Shown here in pieces: positions 11,991-24,291 of a stretch of 64,000 bases of DNA (its first letter is position 1; each line of letters starts with the position of its first letter). This DNA is from Papaver somniferum (Eukaryota > Streptophyta > Magnoliopsida > Ranunculales > Papaveraceae). Where the stretch lies: positions 1,488,984 to 1,552,983 of the forward strand of contig NW_020650971.1 in the NCBI RefSeq assembly GCF_003573695.1, written 5' to 3'. The notes beneath the pieces were generated by a model, which searched no databases, was not told the origin of the DNA, and saw only the letters and a program-made list of their open reading frames with translations. The position numbers were made by a program, and so were the translations under genes.

Positions 11991-13616
11991 CCACAAGTAG
12001 GATACATTAGGATACTTAGAGATGAGCCTTCTAGCAAAATGATCATAGAATATGAGTAGAATTAAGTGGAAAATTAAGCTCATTAATAGTAAGAGAGTAT
12101 AAAATTGTACCAGAGCATTGGAGGAGGAGCTTCCTGAGTTACCATTAGTCATCATGGAAGAGCTTGAACCCAGATGTTCAGCAGAGAGATCTGCATGGTA
12201 TTTGAATCTTTTTAGGCAATCAGAGTCACTGGAGATGAAGTCCATGTTTTCCTCAGCAGGGAGAGGTTTCTTCCTTTTAGCTTCCAAATTATTTGTCATG
12301 GTAGAAGGAGTATCAAATTTCTCAATCACATGAGCTTTTTTCTTAGCCTTCCATGCTTCCCTCTTCTTCTTAGCTATTTCAGATTCCATTTTTTCCTTAA
12401 TCTGAGCAAGGGTTGGGAAGGTGTTGAATGGGAAGGGTTTTGGTGGGTGAGATGCAGGGAAAATGCCATCAGGATTCACAGCTTGAGTGTGGTCATTAGT
12501 TTAAGTACCAGCATGTTTGGCTCTTGCAGCAACTTTCATTTTTGGGAGATGTTTCTTGTAATTTCCAACAATTTTCTTGGAAATCTCCAGTTTCCTGTTT
12601 TTTATTTAACAATCTATGACATCTGGATGGGGAGACTCAGTTTCCACATAAGTTGATGGATGTGCTCCAAAAGTGACATGATCTTGAGAGGAGGAAGCAA
12701 TGTTAGCAATTGCTTTTTCTTGTTCCATCTTTTTTGCAACCTTCATTTTGATTTCAAATTCAGCTGCACCATCAGCATCAGAGTAATTCCTGTGTATAAC
12801 ATTTCTTCCTGCTTGAACAATTTTTTGTTGATGGGTTTTAGGAGGGTGGTTTGGTTGAGGTGTTGGGAGGTTGTTGCAGTGGGATTGAGATGGATTTGGT
12901 GGTGCAGGGAAAAGGGGGATAGGATGATCCAGAACTCTACAAACCTTACGAAATTTTATTCCATTCAGAGCATAGGAAAACTCCAGCCAGTGAGAAATTG
13001 TTGGAGTTTCAAAGACTTCTATGCCAAACTTTAAAGCTCTTGTAACATCAAGTGTGAGTTTTACTTCCAGGTTCTTTTCGAATCTATCTCTCCCATAAGA
13101 TTTCTTTGCAGATTGGTATACACCAATAGGTCTGAGGATGTTTTGAATGTCAGGGATGATGTGGGCTAGTATTCTTTTGATGAGTAACCAGATTATCACC
13201 TTTGAGAATTGTTCTTCATGAATCAAGTTAGGACCTCCTACAGGAACTCCTACTAGCACCATCAGTTTGTCAAAGACTCCTCTTGTTCCTCCATTTCTCA
13301 GAGTTGAGTAATCTTCCTCGTGAATGAGTCTAAGAATATAGTAATTTCTTCTCATGTTCCAAATATCCACATCAACTCGACTTTGGAGTTCCCATTAGTT
13401 GTTGATGAAGTTACTCACTCTAGAAGTTTGGAAGCAAACATTACTGCAGGGTTTACCAACAAAGCACCATTTCCAGTCTAGAGGTTGTTTTGTTTTAACA
13501 TTTTCAGGGTTTATGAAGACTTTATGAAAAAGGTCCTCAGGGATTGTTAAGGTTCTTTTCATCTTGGTGACAAGGTTGTCAATGCCTTGGGTGGTAGTGT
13601 TTGAAGATGAAGCCAT
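11961..13616 (-). pseudogene. LINE ORF1 (DUF4283-like nucleic-acid-binding protein)
   Basis: Broken frames 13616-13395, 13370-12606 and 12479-11961 form one ORF1. The first has LDWKWCFVGKPCSN. The second has the conserved N-terminal block ending in LEFSYALNGIKFRKVCRV, then a Pro-rich linker. The third is Lys-rich (EKMESEIAKKKREAWKAKKK). ORF1 proteins of plant L1s bind the element RNA. Stops or frameshifts between the three pieces inactivate it. The assignment rests on position and resemblance, not on a database search. Confidence 0.65.
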
Positions 13617-13640
13617 AATTGTGTATTGCTCAATTTTGCA

Positions 13641-15112
13641 GGTATATGGAAATGGGGGGTAATGTTCACTGAGATATTAAGGTGATAAATAAAGATGTGT
13701 AAGTGGAGGGAAAAAATACAGGCTTTAATTTGAATCAGGGTCACGGGTTTGTAAGTTTGTTCGTTGTTGTTTTCCATATTCTGGTGGTTAAGAGATCATG
13801 TGTAGTTTGTATGATAGAGTTTTTGTGTAAGAAACACTATGTTGAGTTGGCCAGTACGATCACTTGCTGCAACTTGTGGATCTTTCACTTTCACCTGTGT
13901 ACGGATAGACATATGTTTTGGCCGAGGCTTGATGACTAATAGGACTTGGATATTTACCCTGTGACAAGACAATAAAATAGGACTAAACGACATTTTATTC
14001 TTTTTACCTTGAGTCAGGTGATAGCTTGTGTAGTATTGTATGTGACTTTCGTTGACCAATGGGTTCCAGCCATGTTTGGCCCTTCCCTCCAAATTAGTGT
14101 CATTTAGCTGTGATGTAACATTTCTTTTGCTATCAAAAAGATGGTATGAACCCATCACCCAAAGTATTCCTTTTGTAGTATATGGCTTGTAATGTTGACC
14201 TATGCAATGCAGCCTAGACTTTTCATCTAGATGTAGATCTGGCCGTGGGTAGTGAATCATACCTGAATCCACATCCGAGACATTGAGAATTTTGCAAATG
14301 CCAAGGGTTTTGAAATGCACTGTATGGTCCAATGGTGTTAGAATATAGGTGCAGTTCCTAAACATAGAGTCACTAGACTTGACCAGACACAGTTGCGTCT
14401 AGTCATAATGTTTAGTGTCGCTTATTTTCATAATTAAGATAATTACTAAGACAATCAACAGTTGTGATGAAGTGTCTGTTGCTCTTCCCAATTATATTAT
14501 AAGAGAAAGAGAGAAGAAGCCTTTCAGTTCCTTATTCAGTTCTTAAGATCAGAGACGCAGAGGATTTCAGATTCTATTGTCAGATAAAAACTCAAAGAAT
14601 GTTGCGGGTGTTGTATTGTGACAAAGATATAGTGGAGGAGACACCAGAGATGTTGATGGAAAAAACTCTGGTTTGGTAGAATCCTCATATACCCATTTCT
14701 AGTCTTCCATATGGGATTGCTTTACCAAATGGCCGAGAAGCAGTGAACTAAACTCGCAACTTCAACTGGAATTGGGCTAATCTGCGTCACAATAGAAGAG
14801 TAAGGATTGAGTAGATGTAAGATCAAATCCCTCCTGTACTTGGGCAAGTTGTGAAGAGACCAAGATTTAATCTTCCCTCTTCTAATCAGGTAAAAAACTT
14901 TAGCATGAAAAATTTGTGGCAGCCTAATTTTCTTGTGAAAGCGAAATTGACCATGAATATTGTGTTTAGACAATTAACAGTGCATGTTATTGAAATTGTT
15001 GTTCCACCAATTTTCTAGGGTGTTGCTGGAGATGGGGATGGTGCTGCTTCTCGGGGTGAAGAGAGAAGACATGAGTTTCAAGACAGTGTTAATGAAATTG
15101 GGAGTGGTAGTG
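13641..15112. other. Spacer between LINE and Copia element
   Basis: No recognised gene. A minus-strand open frame of 189 codons (14365-13796) and one of 83 codons (14973-14722) have no motifs I know. Their length is only mildly surprising. Near 15012 a TTTTCTAG/GG site could be a splice acceptor before a Gly/Asp/Glu-rich open stretch that runs into the Copia insertion site. Confidence 0.4.
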
Positions 15113-15117
15113 GTGGT
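15113..15117. repeat. Target-site duplication GTGGT, left copy
   Basis: GTGGT directly precedes the TGTTAGA terminus of the left LTR and recurs at 27906-27910 after the right LTR's TTTTTCA end. Confidence 0.9.
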
Positions 15118-18100
15118 TGTTAGAGCATTGCTTGGTGAAACTCGCATGTGTTGCTATCTCAAGCATGTTTGTCAATGTTAGTGATCAAAACTATAAGTCT
15201 TGATTTCTAGTCTATTATAGCTAAGTCTCAGACTAGGATAGAAAGTGTAGTTGAGCTCAAGGACTTCATGGCGATTCATCATACAAGTAGAAGAACTACT
15301 CAAGGAACCGGTGGAACTTCTCGACAAAGAGGTATGTGAAGACTTGAACTTATCTATCACTCAAAAGTCTATCTACTCTATCTCCTACTCTTTGACACAA
15401 TAAGTCGTATGCTATATATATAGACTTGGATTATACACATTTGGTATTTCGAGCCGAGTATACCTAACCTATCATTATCTCGAAATATGTGTTGGTAAGA
15501 TTTTCGCTTCGATCAAGTTTATCTTTACCATGTGACGAAATTCATGATATGTTTCAATCATCTTGAAAATTTCTTTGACGAGAAATGGTGTAACAACTGT
15601 ATAACGTCCTGTAAGAATGTTTCAATGATTGAAATGAGAGTTTAGATTACATAACCAATGGTGGACATAAGCATTGTTGTGGAAACACATTTATGTATAA
15701 GTCCCATTCCTTGAAAGTTTGTGAACTTTGTTGATCAAGAGAACCGGAAGAATGGCGTGAGCCAAGTCCGCGAACTGCCGAAGTTATCAAACCCGAGAAT
15801 TTCTTCTGGAGTTGACAAAATACTTGCGTGAAGCTAATTCCACGAACCCAGTCCGCGAACCGGCGAAGTTCTCATACCCGAGAATTTCTGTTGGAGTTTG
15901 TAAACTCTGCCCGCTAACTTAAGTCCGCGAACCTAGTCTACGAACTTGAGAAGGTTATATATCTGAAGATGATTTCTGAACTTAAACTTAAAAAGACAAA
16001 GGAATGCAGTTTGCAAACAGTGGCTATAAAAGTTCATGAACCGATTCGAGTAAATCAAATCATCTTTGCTCCAATTGTGTCTTGTGTAATACATAAGATT
16101 TCCTTACAATTGAAAAACTCTCTAACTATTTCATTTGAAGTCATTTGAACTAGTTATGGTGAAGAAGAACATGGTTGATATGAAATGCTCATATGGCTAA
16201 CCTTTTGATTAACTATTGTTGAACCAACAAGTGCATACGTTTGGGTACGATTAACAAACCTAGAGGCGTGCATTGTCAAGTGTGTGGAACAAGCTAAGTT
16301 TCCGATCTAACGGTTGAGAAATATTAGCTTGAATCTAAATCAGGTTTTCATCTAACGGTGAATATTTAATGCTTTGTTACTAAGCTAACATTGATTGCAA
16401 ACCCTGATTTGAAAGACTATATAAAGGAGACATCTAGTATTGTCCAAAACTAATCCCCACACCTTATGCGTGATACTAGTTTGCATACTAGAGTCGATTC
16501 TCCTTTAAACTTTGGTTTTCTTCTTCTAAAACAAGGTTAACAACTTAAATACTTCATTGGGATTGTGAAGTGATGTGATTTTTGAAGTGTCGTAGTAATA
16601 AAGATTCGAACGCTAGGACTTGTGAAGATTAATTTTAAAGATTTAATGAAAATAATAAATATAAACAAAGCGAGAGTAACTGGGACTAGGATTCCACCAA
16701 ATATTCAAATTCATGTGATTCACCTATTTATTCTAAACCATTATAGCTCATTCAATAAGAATTTTGACTCTATTTCTTTTCCTAAGGTAGATTCTTAAAA
16801 TATTAATTGTAAATCTATAACATGGCATATCAAAAGAATTAATCCTTAGCATATACCACCAAACGAAATGACAATTAATTAAGAAAAATCTTTTTCTAAT
16901 TTTAATTTAATGTAAATAGTCATATAAATAATTAAATAAATTTACCACATGACGAATTTTGGTTTCCTCCGTCGTCCCAGAGAAAGGTTTAGCTCCACAT
17001 AGTGAAAAACACGCTCAAAATATATTTTTATAACTCAAATGGTGTTTACAAAGAAGAAAAGGGAGGAGAATAATATAAACCAGGAGTCATTTATATACCC
17101 AACTCTCGATGCCCCTCTCTGACTCCTAGGAATCATTTATATACCCAACAGTCAAGAAATATTTCGAATAAATGCTCATAATCTCCTCAGTAATGACATT
17201 AAATTCGGGAATATTTTCTTTATTCTCACGTGATTCTGAGTTGTTTAATATATCCCCAAAACTTCCATCCGACAGAAAAATCCTAAGATAATATCCTCTC
17301 TTCAATCCTAACTTCCTATTATAACTCAGATAATCAAATCAATTACACCCGATAATATCTTCCTTGCCTTGTTTTGGATAACTACCGAAAATAACCAAGT
17401 TTGCTTCTTCAAAACACGTAAAAGACGTGTGTACATAGTGAGCATATAATATTTGTTCAAATCCCATGAAAATCTGGAATAATATCTTCCCAAAAATACA
17501 GTCATACTCCAAAAATATCTCACGGGCACGTGCATTAACCTGTTTTTCTTCTAACTCCACGTAACCTCCTGATTCTTCGAGTTTAAACAACTTGCTATCC
17601 CAAGCCTGTTTAACCAAAAGGAAGATACCCATTCAATTTCAGTCATTAAGACTAACTCGAACACCTCCAAAAGCCAAACCCTAATTCTGCCACCATTTTC
17701 CCGCCAAAATTGAATATTCAAACGAAGAAGAAGGTCTCCCCTTATCCTGAGTGCTGGAGTGTGAATAGAAATAGGTGTTGATTAGTGAAGAAGGTTCCCC
17801 TTAGTAATTAAGCTGCCCCTTATCCAAAGTAGGGGTCCGTTTAGCAAGTATCCTTCGTGGGTGCAAAAACCACTTTTCGAGCAACTTTCTTCATAAGAGC
17901 TTAGTACCTTGAAAAGACATAAAACAATTTTATTAGTAATAGAATGAGGCCTTGCTAATATAGTTATGGGTGAAAATGCGCCGAACTTTCGGGCTCATCA
18001 TGAAGCTAGACCGATACTACTTTTATCGTAGTTGTGTGATCTGATCTTGCATCTTCTATCGTAAGAGTACAATCAGATTGATTGGCTTGAGATTGATATC

Positions 18101-18989
18101 TCCGATAAGCAAGATATAAAAAGTAATCACAAACACCTTCGTCTCATTGTTTGTGATTCCGCAACATCTTGTTTCGCTACCATACGATTAAGATTGTTGT
18201 GAGGTGATTGATAACTCTAGGTTGTTCTTCGGGAATATAAGACCAGATTATCAATTGGTTCCTATTCACCTTGATTATTATCAAAATATGGAACAAAACC
18301 TTTAGAGTTTATCTGTGGGAGACAGATTGATCATTTGATAGACTTGTCTATGTGAAACAACTTTGTTTATTGTCAAAGCCTGCTATTTTTGGTCGTAGAA
18401 ACTCTTAGTTGTGGGTAAGATCATCTAAGGTAATCAAGTGCGCAGTATCCTACTGGGATCAGAGGCATAGGAGCATAACTGTACCTTGGATCAGTGGGAG
18501 ATTGAATGGGGTTCAACTACAGTCCAGTCCGAAGTTAGCTTGGAGTAGGCTAGCGTCTGTTGAGGTTTAATACAATGTGTGTTCAATCTGGACTAGGTCC
18601 CGGGATTTTTCTGCATTTGCGGTTTCCTCGTTAACAAAATTTATGGTGTCTGTGTTATTTCAATTTCCGCATTATATTGTTTTATCTTTATAATTGAAAT
18701 AATACAAGTTGTGCGTTCGATCATCAATTAGAGTAATCCAACCTTTGGTTGTTGATTGTCATTGATTGATCCTTGGATATTGGTCTTTGGTACCATCGAA
18801 GTTATACCTTGTATTTGATTATAACTTGCAGTTATTGCTTGAGTAAATCAAAACAAGAGAGAGATATAAACTCGTTGATATACTTTTAATTGATTGAGTC
18901 TTGTTGATTCTCTTAAAAGTATATTGAGTTTCTCCATACAGATTGCTAAGCAAAATATTGGGTGGTATTGTTAGACCCCTGCTTTTTCA
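15118..18989 (+). repeat. Left LTR of the Copia element, with insert
   Basis: This LTR is 3,872 bp including a 1,430-bp foreign insert plus its 5-bp duplication; net about 2.44 kb. Segments 16134-16570 and 18006-18989 align with the right LTR at a few percent difference. The segment about 15177-16136 has no counterpart in the right LTR. Confidence 0.85.
16571..18000. mobile_element. Solo-LTR-like insertion, 1,430 bp
   Basis: It is inserted in the left LTR of the Copia element and absent from the right LTR at the matching point (about 26912). It starts TGATGTG and ends CTCATCA (TG...CA with a short inverted repeat) and is flanked by a perfect TGAAG duplication (16566-16570 and 18001-18005). 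These are the marks of a retroviral-type integrase product. No gag, pol or internal LTR pair is visible, so a solo LTR is the simplest reading. A minus-strand frame of 97 codons at 17632-17339 has no recognised motif. Confidence 0.75.
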
Positions 18990-18991
18990 AT

Positions 18992-19003
18992 TGGTATCAG
19001 AGC
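18992..19003 (+). promoter_or_regulatory. Primer-binding site (tRNA-iMet)
   Basis: TGGTATCAGAGC, three bases after the LTR end, is the standard complement of the 3' end of plant initiator tRNA-Met used by Copia elements to prime minus-strand DNA. Confidence 0.9.
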
Positions 19004-19055
19004 AGGAAAACACGTTTAAGACCTTACAAGTCTGTGTTTGTAGCGATATCACTCT

Positions 19056-20050
19056 ATGGACAAGAGTATTATCTCTGATAAACACATCACCAGAAATAAA
19101 AGCTTTGTATCGTCTAATTCTAATAAAGAGAAAGATACTCCAATCTCGAATATAGACGAACCTTGTGTTCCGACGAGACATACAAACACTGACATGTGTG
19201 ATTCCGATTACCCTTCAAAAGAGACCATCTCTATTAATGAACGAAAAACAGCTGAAGAGAGTGAATTGATTCTAAATCTTGCTAGAATCCAAGCTGATAG
19301 ATTTAATCGGTTGAAACACCATGTCAATGTTCTTCTTGGTGTAATAAGAGACTGCAATTTCAAAGAAAATACTGAAGGTCATTCTTCACGTATGACTCTT
19401 GAGGATAGCCTGAAAAAGGATGTCTTGGAAATTGAACATTGCTCGAGTAAACTCTCTATTCAAGGATCCTTTAAGCAGTCTAATATACCAAGTACTTCTG
19501 CCACGACTGAAAACGTTCCTTAACCAGAAGTAAAATCAGAATCCCTTCCTGAAAGAAATGATGTGTTTGTGTCTTCCTCTAATGAAGGAATTTCTACACC
19601 AAATGGAAGGAAGAAGTCTCCTAAAAATGGTTGTAAAACCGTTTCTCCTAGTCACCTCCTTGATCGGAAAGTATGCCTCTTTTGTGATTCAAAAGGACAT
19701 GTTGAACGAGAGAGAAAATCCAGGTGGAATGACAAATCTATTGATCGTCTTCAACACACCTTAGATTTGATTCTTAAAGGTGTAATTGACATTCGCATGT
19801 CTAACCCAATTGGTGTTACTACTCACCATGTGTTCTATACCAGGAAGGTCAGTTCAAGATGTTCCTCAAATGTTCAAAAGAGAGACAGACTTCCTAAATC
19901 ATTTCATCGAAGAAGAGTTCACAAATCTTCTTATGATAGAAAGGGAAATGATGTTGTTCTCGATGTGAAAAAGGAACCAGAAGAAAGAAGCAAAGATGGC
20001 GAAGACAATCTAAAAATGATAATTGAAGGATATAAAGAGATCATTAACAG
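19056..20050 (+). pseudogene. Copia gag remnant with degraded zinc knuckle
   Basis: An ATG at 19056 opens 155 codons (MDKSIISDKHITRNKSF...), ending in a TAA at 19521. A second frame (19563 on) continues with CLFCDSKGHVERERKSRW. This is the CCHC zinc knuckle of Sire-type gag (C-x2-C-x4-H-x4-C) with the last Cys replaced by Arg or Glu. The sequence then runs into the 20051-23803 insert. Gag normally forms the particle and binds element RNA; here the stop and the lost Cys show it is defunct. Confidence 0.7.
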
Positions 20051-23000
20051 TGTAAGGACCCTTAAACTCGTCAACGCTATTAGACCAGTCAAGAGACGTC
20101 TTAGCTGATAATAACTCGATTATTTTAACACGAACGAGAATTAATAATAATTAATCTAATAAAGATCCAGATACGAAACTAGTGCCATCGATTAGATCTC
20201 GAAAATCTACGCGAAATGGACTACTCGAACGTGTGAAACAGATATTAGATAAAGAAGAAAACACCAAGACAACGTGAAGGGTGAAATTGTCATTTACGGA
20301 AAACGCTTTTGATGCAACAAGGACATGTCGTGGCTTTCCCTTATCAGATTCTTGGATTACTTTAACACTTTTGCCGGCCTTATCCCATCGAATCGAGAGG
20401 ATAACTCTCATTCTATTGTCTTCTTCTTCTTTCTTCTGTTCTCTTCTCGTTTCTTCTCTTTCTTCTTCCCTGTCTTCTGCTGCTAGCGAGTGAGAGTGAG
20501 GTTTGAGAATTTTCGCTGTGATAATCGGTCAATAAGAAGGAGTATATTAAGTAGATAATGTTACTGATGTTGATGAGGAGATTCCTTGAACGATGGAAGT
20601 TATGGTTTCTAAAGTTAGTTGAGAGATTTTATGAAATTGAATCTTTGATGAGTTTGAGATGATAGGTTTTCATTATTAAAAGATAAGAAGAAGTTTTAGT
20701 AGATGAATATTGAATTAAGAATCAATGATTAGGGTTTTTGATATTCATTGGAGTTGTGATTTGAGATGATTAAGAAGATGTTTAAAGATGGGTTGGTCGA
20801 TCTGATGATCGTTGTGGTGTTAATTCAAGTAGTTTATTCAGAGTTACTAGGAAAGGGTAATCAGAGAAGGACTGAAGAATTAGGGCCCAACGAAAAGTTA
20901 GGGAAGACGAAATGGAAGGTTAGAAGATCGAATTGGAGGTGTGTTTAACTTGAACTTGGAAGTTGGGGTTTTGAATTTGAAGTTGGGGTTGCTTAATCGA
21001 AAACCAGGGTTCATGTGTTCTTCCCCAAATTAGTAAATCAGGATTTCTGTTGATAAGAAGATGACTGAGTAGTTATGAGAGTAAAGTTGGTTGATGTAAG
21101 AGCAAAGGGGTTATTGTTGTATTGATGTTGTGAAGTTATTTAAGGAAGAGATTGAATGTATGACTGAAGATTTGAGTAACTAGTGAATTAGGGTCTCGAT
21201 TGGATTATGGATTTAGGGTTCATGGGTTGAACTGCAGTTGGATAGAAGAGTTTGAATTCAACAATTTAAGGTAATCTCTGTTTCCTGAATTGAATTGGAT
21301 TTATTTTCATCCATTCTGAATTACCAAATTTGTATAATAGTTGTATGTATTTTTGAATTGAAGTTCTGTGTGCTGGATTTGGTGTTGTTATGCTTGGGTG
21401 AATGAGATACTCCTACAGGGATTGATCTTTAAGAACTGGTGTTGGTACTGATGTTGATTGCATGGAGTTATAGTGAACTGAATAATAGAATGGTGTACAG
21501 GGTATGCATGAGAAGATAGTGATAGTGAAGGTGCGGTGTCAATGATGTTATAGGGAGTAATAGTGTTGTTTTGTAGAGGTAATTAATTGAATTTGAAATA
21601 TGAAGTGCAGGTGGTTATGTAATTACACTTTGTAATTGAATTTTTGTGGATGTATGGGTGGTTGGGAGTGTTCTTGAAGACATGAACTAATTATGAAATA
21701 AGACTAAGACAATATTAAAGTATGACGTACTGTGATTAGTGAAGTATGATTAAAGTGAAAGTTGCAGATTAGGTTTGAATCTGTGTTACAGTTGAGTTTG
21801 AGATGAAACTGAACTTAATTAGGTTGAACGCCAAGAAGGTATTGTTTATGAGACTGAAGTTGCGGAGGATGATGGTTTGAATTGAGAAGTTGCAGTTGGG
21901 GAAAGACTAGTGTCTCGAGAAGTATGAGTTGGACTTAGCATTAGAGCTGTATTGGTGGTGTATGTATTACTAGTCATTATAATTAGTAGCAAAGGTGTTG
22001 CATAGGGATGCAATTGCAGGTAAACCGAATTATCAGTTGTAATTGAGTTATGAAATTATGGTAACCGAGTTTGATAGTATTGATTGTTGAAGTGTAAATA
22101 AGAAGAGGAATCTGAGTTAGTTTATGGTGAATTGAATCTCCTCAGTGGAAGCTTTCAACTGCATTTACAGGTAAGTCTAAGTTTGTAGTGGAAGTTAAAT
22201 CATGAAGTTTAATTGAAATGTATATGTTTCTTTGTTGTAATGAGAACTGTAGATTGAATTTGATTGAAGTTGAAATGATAAGGAGAAGGATTATGTTGTA
22301 GGAATTGAAGCTGTAATAGTTTAGGTCTTGTGCTGTTTTGTAAACCCAGTCAGATATGTCTGACTGATCTAACCTTAGCTGACTCAGTTAATCTGACTGA
22401 GTTGAATTAGTCTTGTTAACCTGAATCGAATCAGCTTGACTCACCGAGTCACTAGACCCGAGTCATTGACTCAGTTGACCGATTTGATTACCCTGGACTT
22501 GACCTTGACTGGATTTAGACTGTTAGTTGACGTGTGACCGTTAGTTTGACTGTTAGTTGACTCAGATGGGCCGGACCTTAGTTAATGGGCTTGGTTAGTA
22601 GACTTGGGCTTAGAGTTAATTCTCTTAATGGACCTGAATGAGACCTTTATGGTCCGAATTAGCTTTTTGCTTCTTCTACAAAGTTGTAGATACTCTTTTG
22701 ACTTAACTAGTGAACTATGGAATCAACCCAATAGAGTTAGTAAGCCTTAGATATGCTAAAGATAGAGATTTATAATGTGTAAAGTCATAAATGGGCTTAG
22801 GATCATTAAATAGAACTATATGATTCTTGTATGATCCACTTTGGTTAGATTTTTATATTCTTGTGTGATTAACAATTAGTCTATATTAACAACGCTCGAT
22901 TCGAATGATGAAACAGTGGATCGTGGATCTCTATGTAGGCGTGGCTTGTCATCAAAAGAGGTGGGAATATATATTTAGGTCTTTTATGATCATTGTTGTT

Positions 23001-23803
23001 TTCTTTACAAAAGTTTATGTTTAACAAATTCATGCATCATCTGATTGTGCTTTCCATGCATTGTTCAACTTTGATTTACGAAAGTTCTGTTATTTCTTTT
23101 AATCTATCCACTGCTTGGAAAGTTATTGCAATGCTTTGTTTGTCTTTATGAATTGTTCGGGAAATAAGTATTTCCATTTTATTGTTTAGAAATGAGAATT
23201 TCCATCTGTGGTATATAGGTACTGCTCCTTCATTTATGCTACTCACTTTCGAGCTATGCATATTAGGTGCGGGACGAGTTCACCACATAGCTATCTAGGT
23301 GCGGGACGAGTCACCATATTATATTTTGTTTGGAAGGAGTTAGTTCCATATACATGATTGTTTACCTTTGCGATTTGGTTGTGTTTAGTGTTAGAGAAAA
23401 CATGAATTATTTTCAGATCGTTTCAATGATTACTTGAAAGTTAAATATTATTCCATGGGGCACCCCTTTTAGGGATGATGTGCTCACCCATTCCCACTTT
23501 TAGTTTCAGAGATAGATCAGGGTTGCGCAGCGGAAGCTTCGAGGAGTTGAGTTTGTTAGTTTAATTAACTTCGGCTATGTTATTATACTGTATGTTTTAT
23601 TTGTAAACCAAATGAATATTGTATATGTATCATTTGAGAGAAATTCTTGTATATATATATATGTTTCAGAGCGGGCTAGTTTTGGGTTAAGTTTTGCAGC
23701 AGATTTCTTAATTGAATGCTTCAGTATATAGTTTAGATTCGTTAGTGTCTCTTATTTAGTTAATTTCTTGGATTAGTCAGTTGCGAGCTTAGGGGGCGCT
23801 ACA
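20051..23803. mobile_element. Tat-type solo LTR-like insertion, 3.75 kb
   Basis: It interrupts the Copia gag region. The left end TGTAAGGACCC and right end GGGGGCGCTACA resemble the ends of very long Ty3/Gypsy Tat/Ogre LTRs. Flanks AACAG (20046-20050) and ATCAG (23804-23808) match at four of five bases, a plausible aged duplication. The body has no gag or pol. It contains a TGACTCAG/GTTGAC-rich block (22340-22570) and a paired GTGCGGGACGAG repeat (23268-23310). ORFs within it (for example 20766-20948) look spurious. The left boundary is less certain than the right. Confidence 0.65.
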
Positions 23804-24291
23804 ATCAGGTTGTCAAATTTTCCTGATCAAGCTACTTCAGGTAAAAACAAAAACTATGCATCTTATTTTGATGATAACAAATTTTATGATAACTTTTCAC
23901 ATCATATCCGTTTTTCCTCAAGATCTTGGAAAAAGTGAGTCAACCGTAATCTACGGTCATTTGATGAGCTCAAAGCTCATACTTTTACTAATTAATCACA
24001 AGGTTGGAATCTCATTCACAAAAATCCTGGTTGAGTGAGATATAGTCAGGTATACTTGATTGCAAAGTGTTTTCTGATTCTCTAAACTATTTTCTTATCG
24101 TCTTTAGCTCGAGTATCAATCACAAACACTTTTGCATAGGTATTTTTTTGTTTTGTTTGTTTTATTCCTTTTGGGCCATGTTGTATTCGTATATGTACAC
24201 GGGTTTCCATCACGAGCCAACAGTTTGTAAACCCTAAAAACCTTCTTCCCTAAGAAACCCTTATATACTTACCTATTGAGTTGTAGAAGTC
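23804..24291 (+). other. Copia internal remnant before the 3' ORF
   Basis: About 490 bp without a usable frame. It is where integrase and RT sequence would be expected, but no motif of either is visible, so the pol deletion probably lies here or at the neighbouring insertion. Confidence 0.5.

Larger units (their letters stand above)
396..13640 (-). mobile_element. L1-type LINE, interrupted by a Gypsy element
   Basis: Read on the minus strand the order is ORF1 (13616-11961), endonuclease (about 11990-10968), [Gypsy insert 10962-3518], reverse transcriptase (3512-2097), zinc-finger RT-associated domain (1976-1176) and a degraded 3' tail ending in A-rich sequence near 396-403. Subtracting the 7.45-kb insert leaves about 5.8 kb, the usual length of a full plant L1. 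Many stops and frameshifts show it is dead. The exact 5' end and the target-site duplication were not found, so both outer coordinates are estimates. Confidence 0.85.

Noticed and set aside
13796..14365. Minus-strand open frame of 189 codons
   Set aside because: No signal peptide, domain or motif, no splice or promoter context, and amino-acid composition typical of chance frames. Mentioned in the spacer entry only.
17339..17632. Overlapping minus-strand ORFs inside the 1,430-bp insert
   Set aside because: No retroviral or host motif; short and overlapping in two frames.
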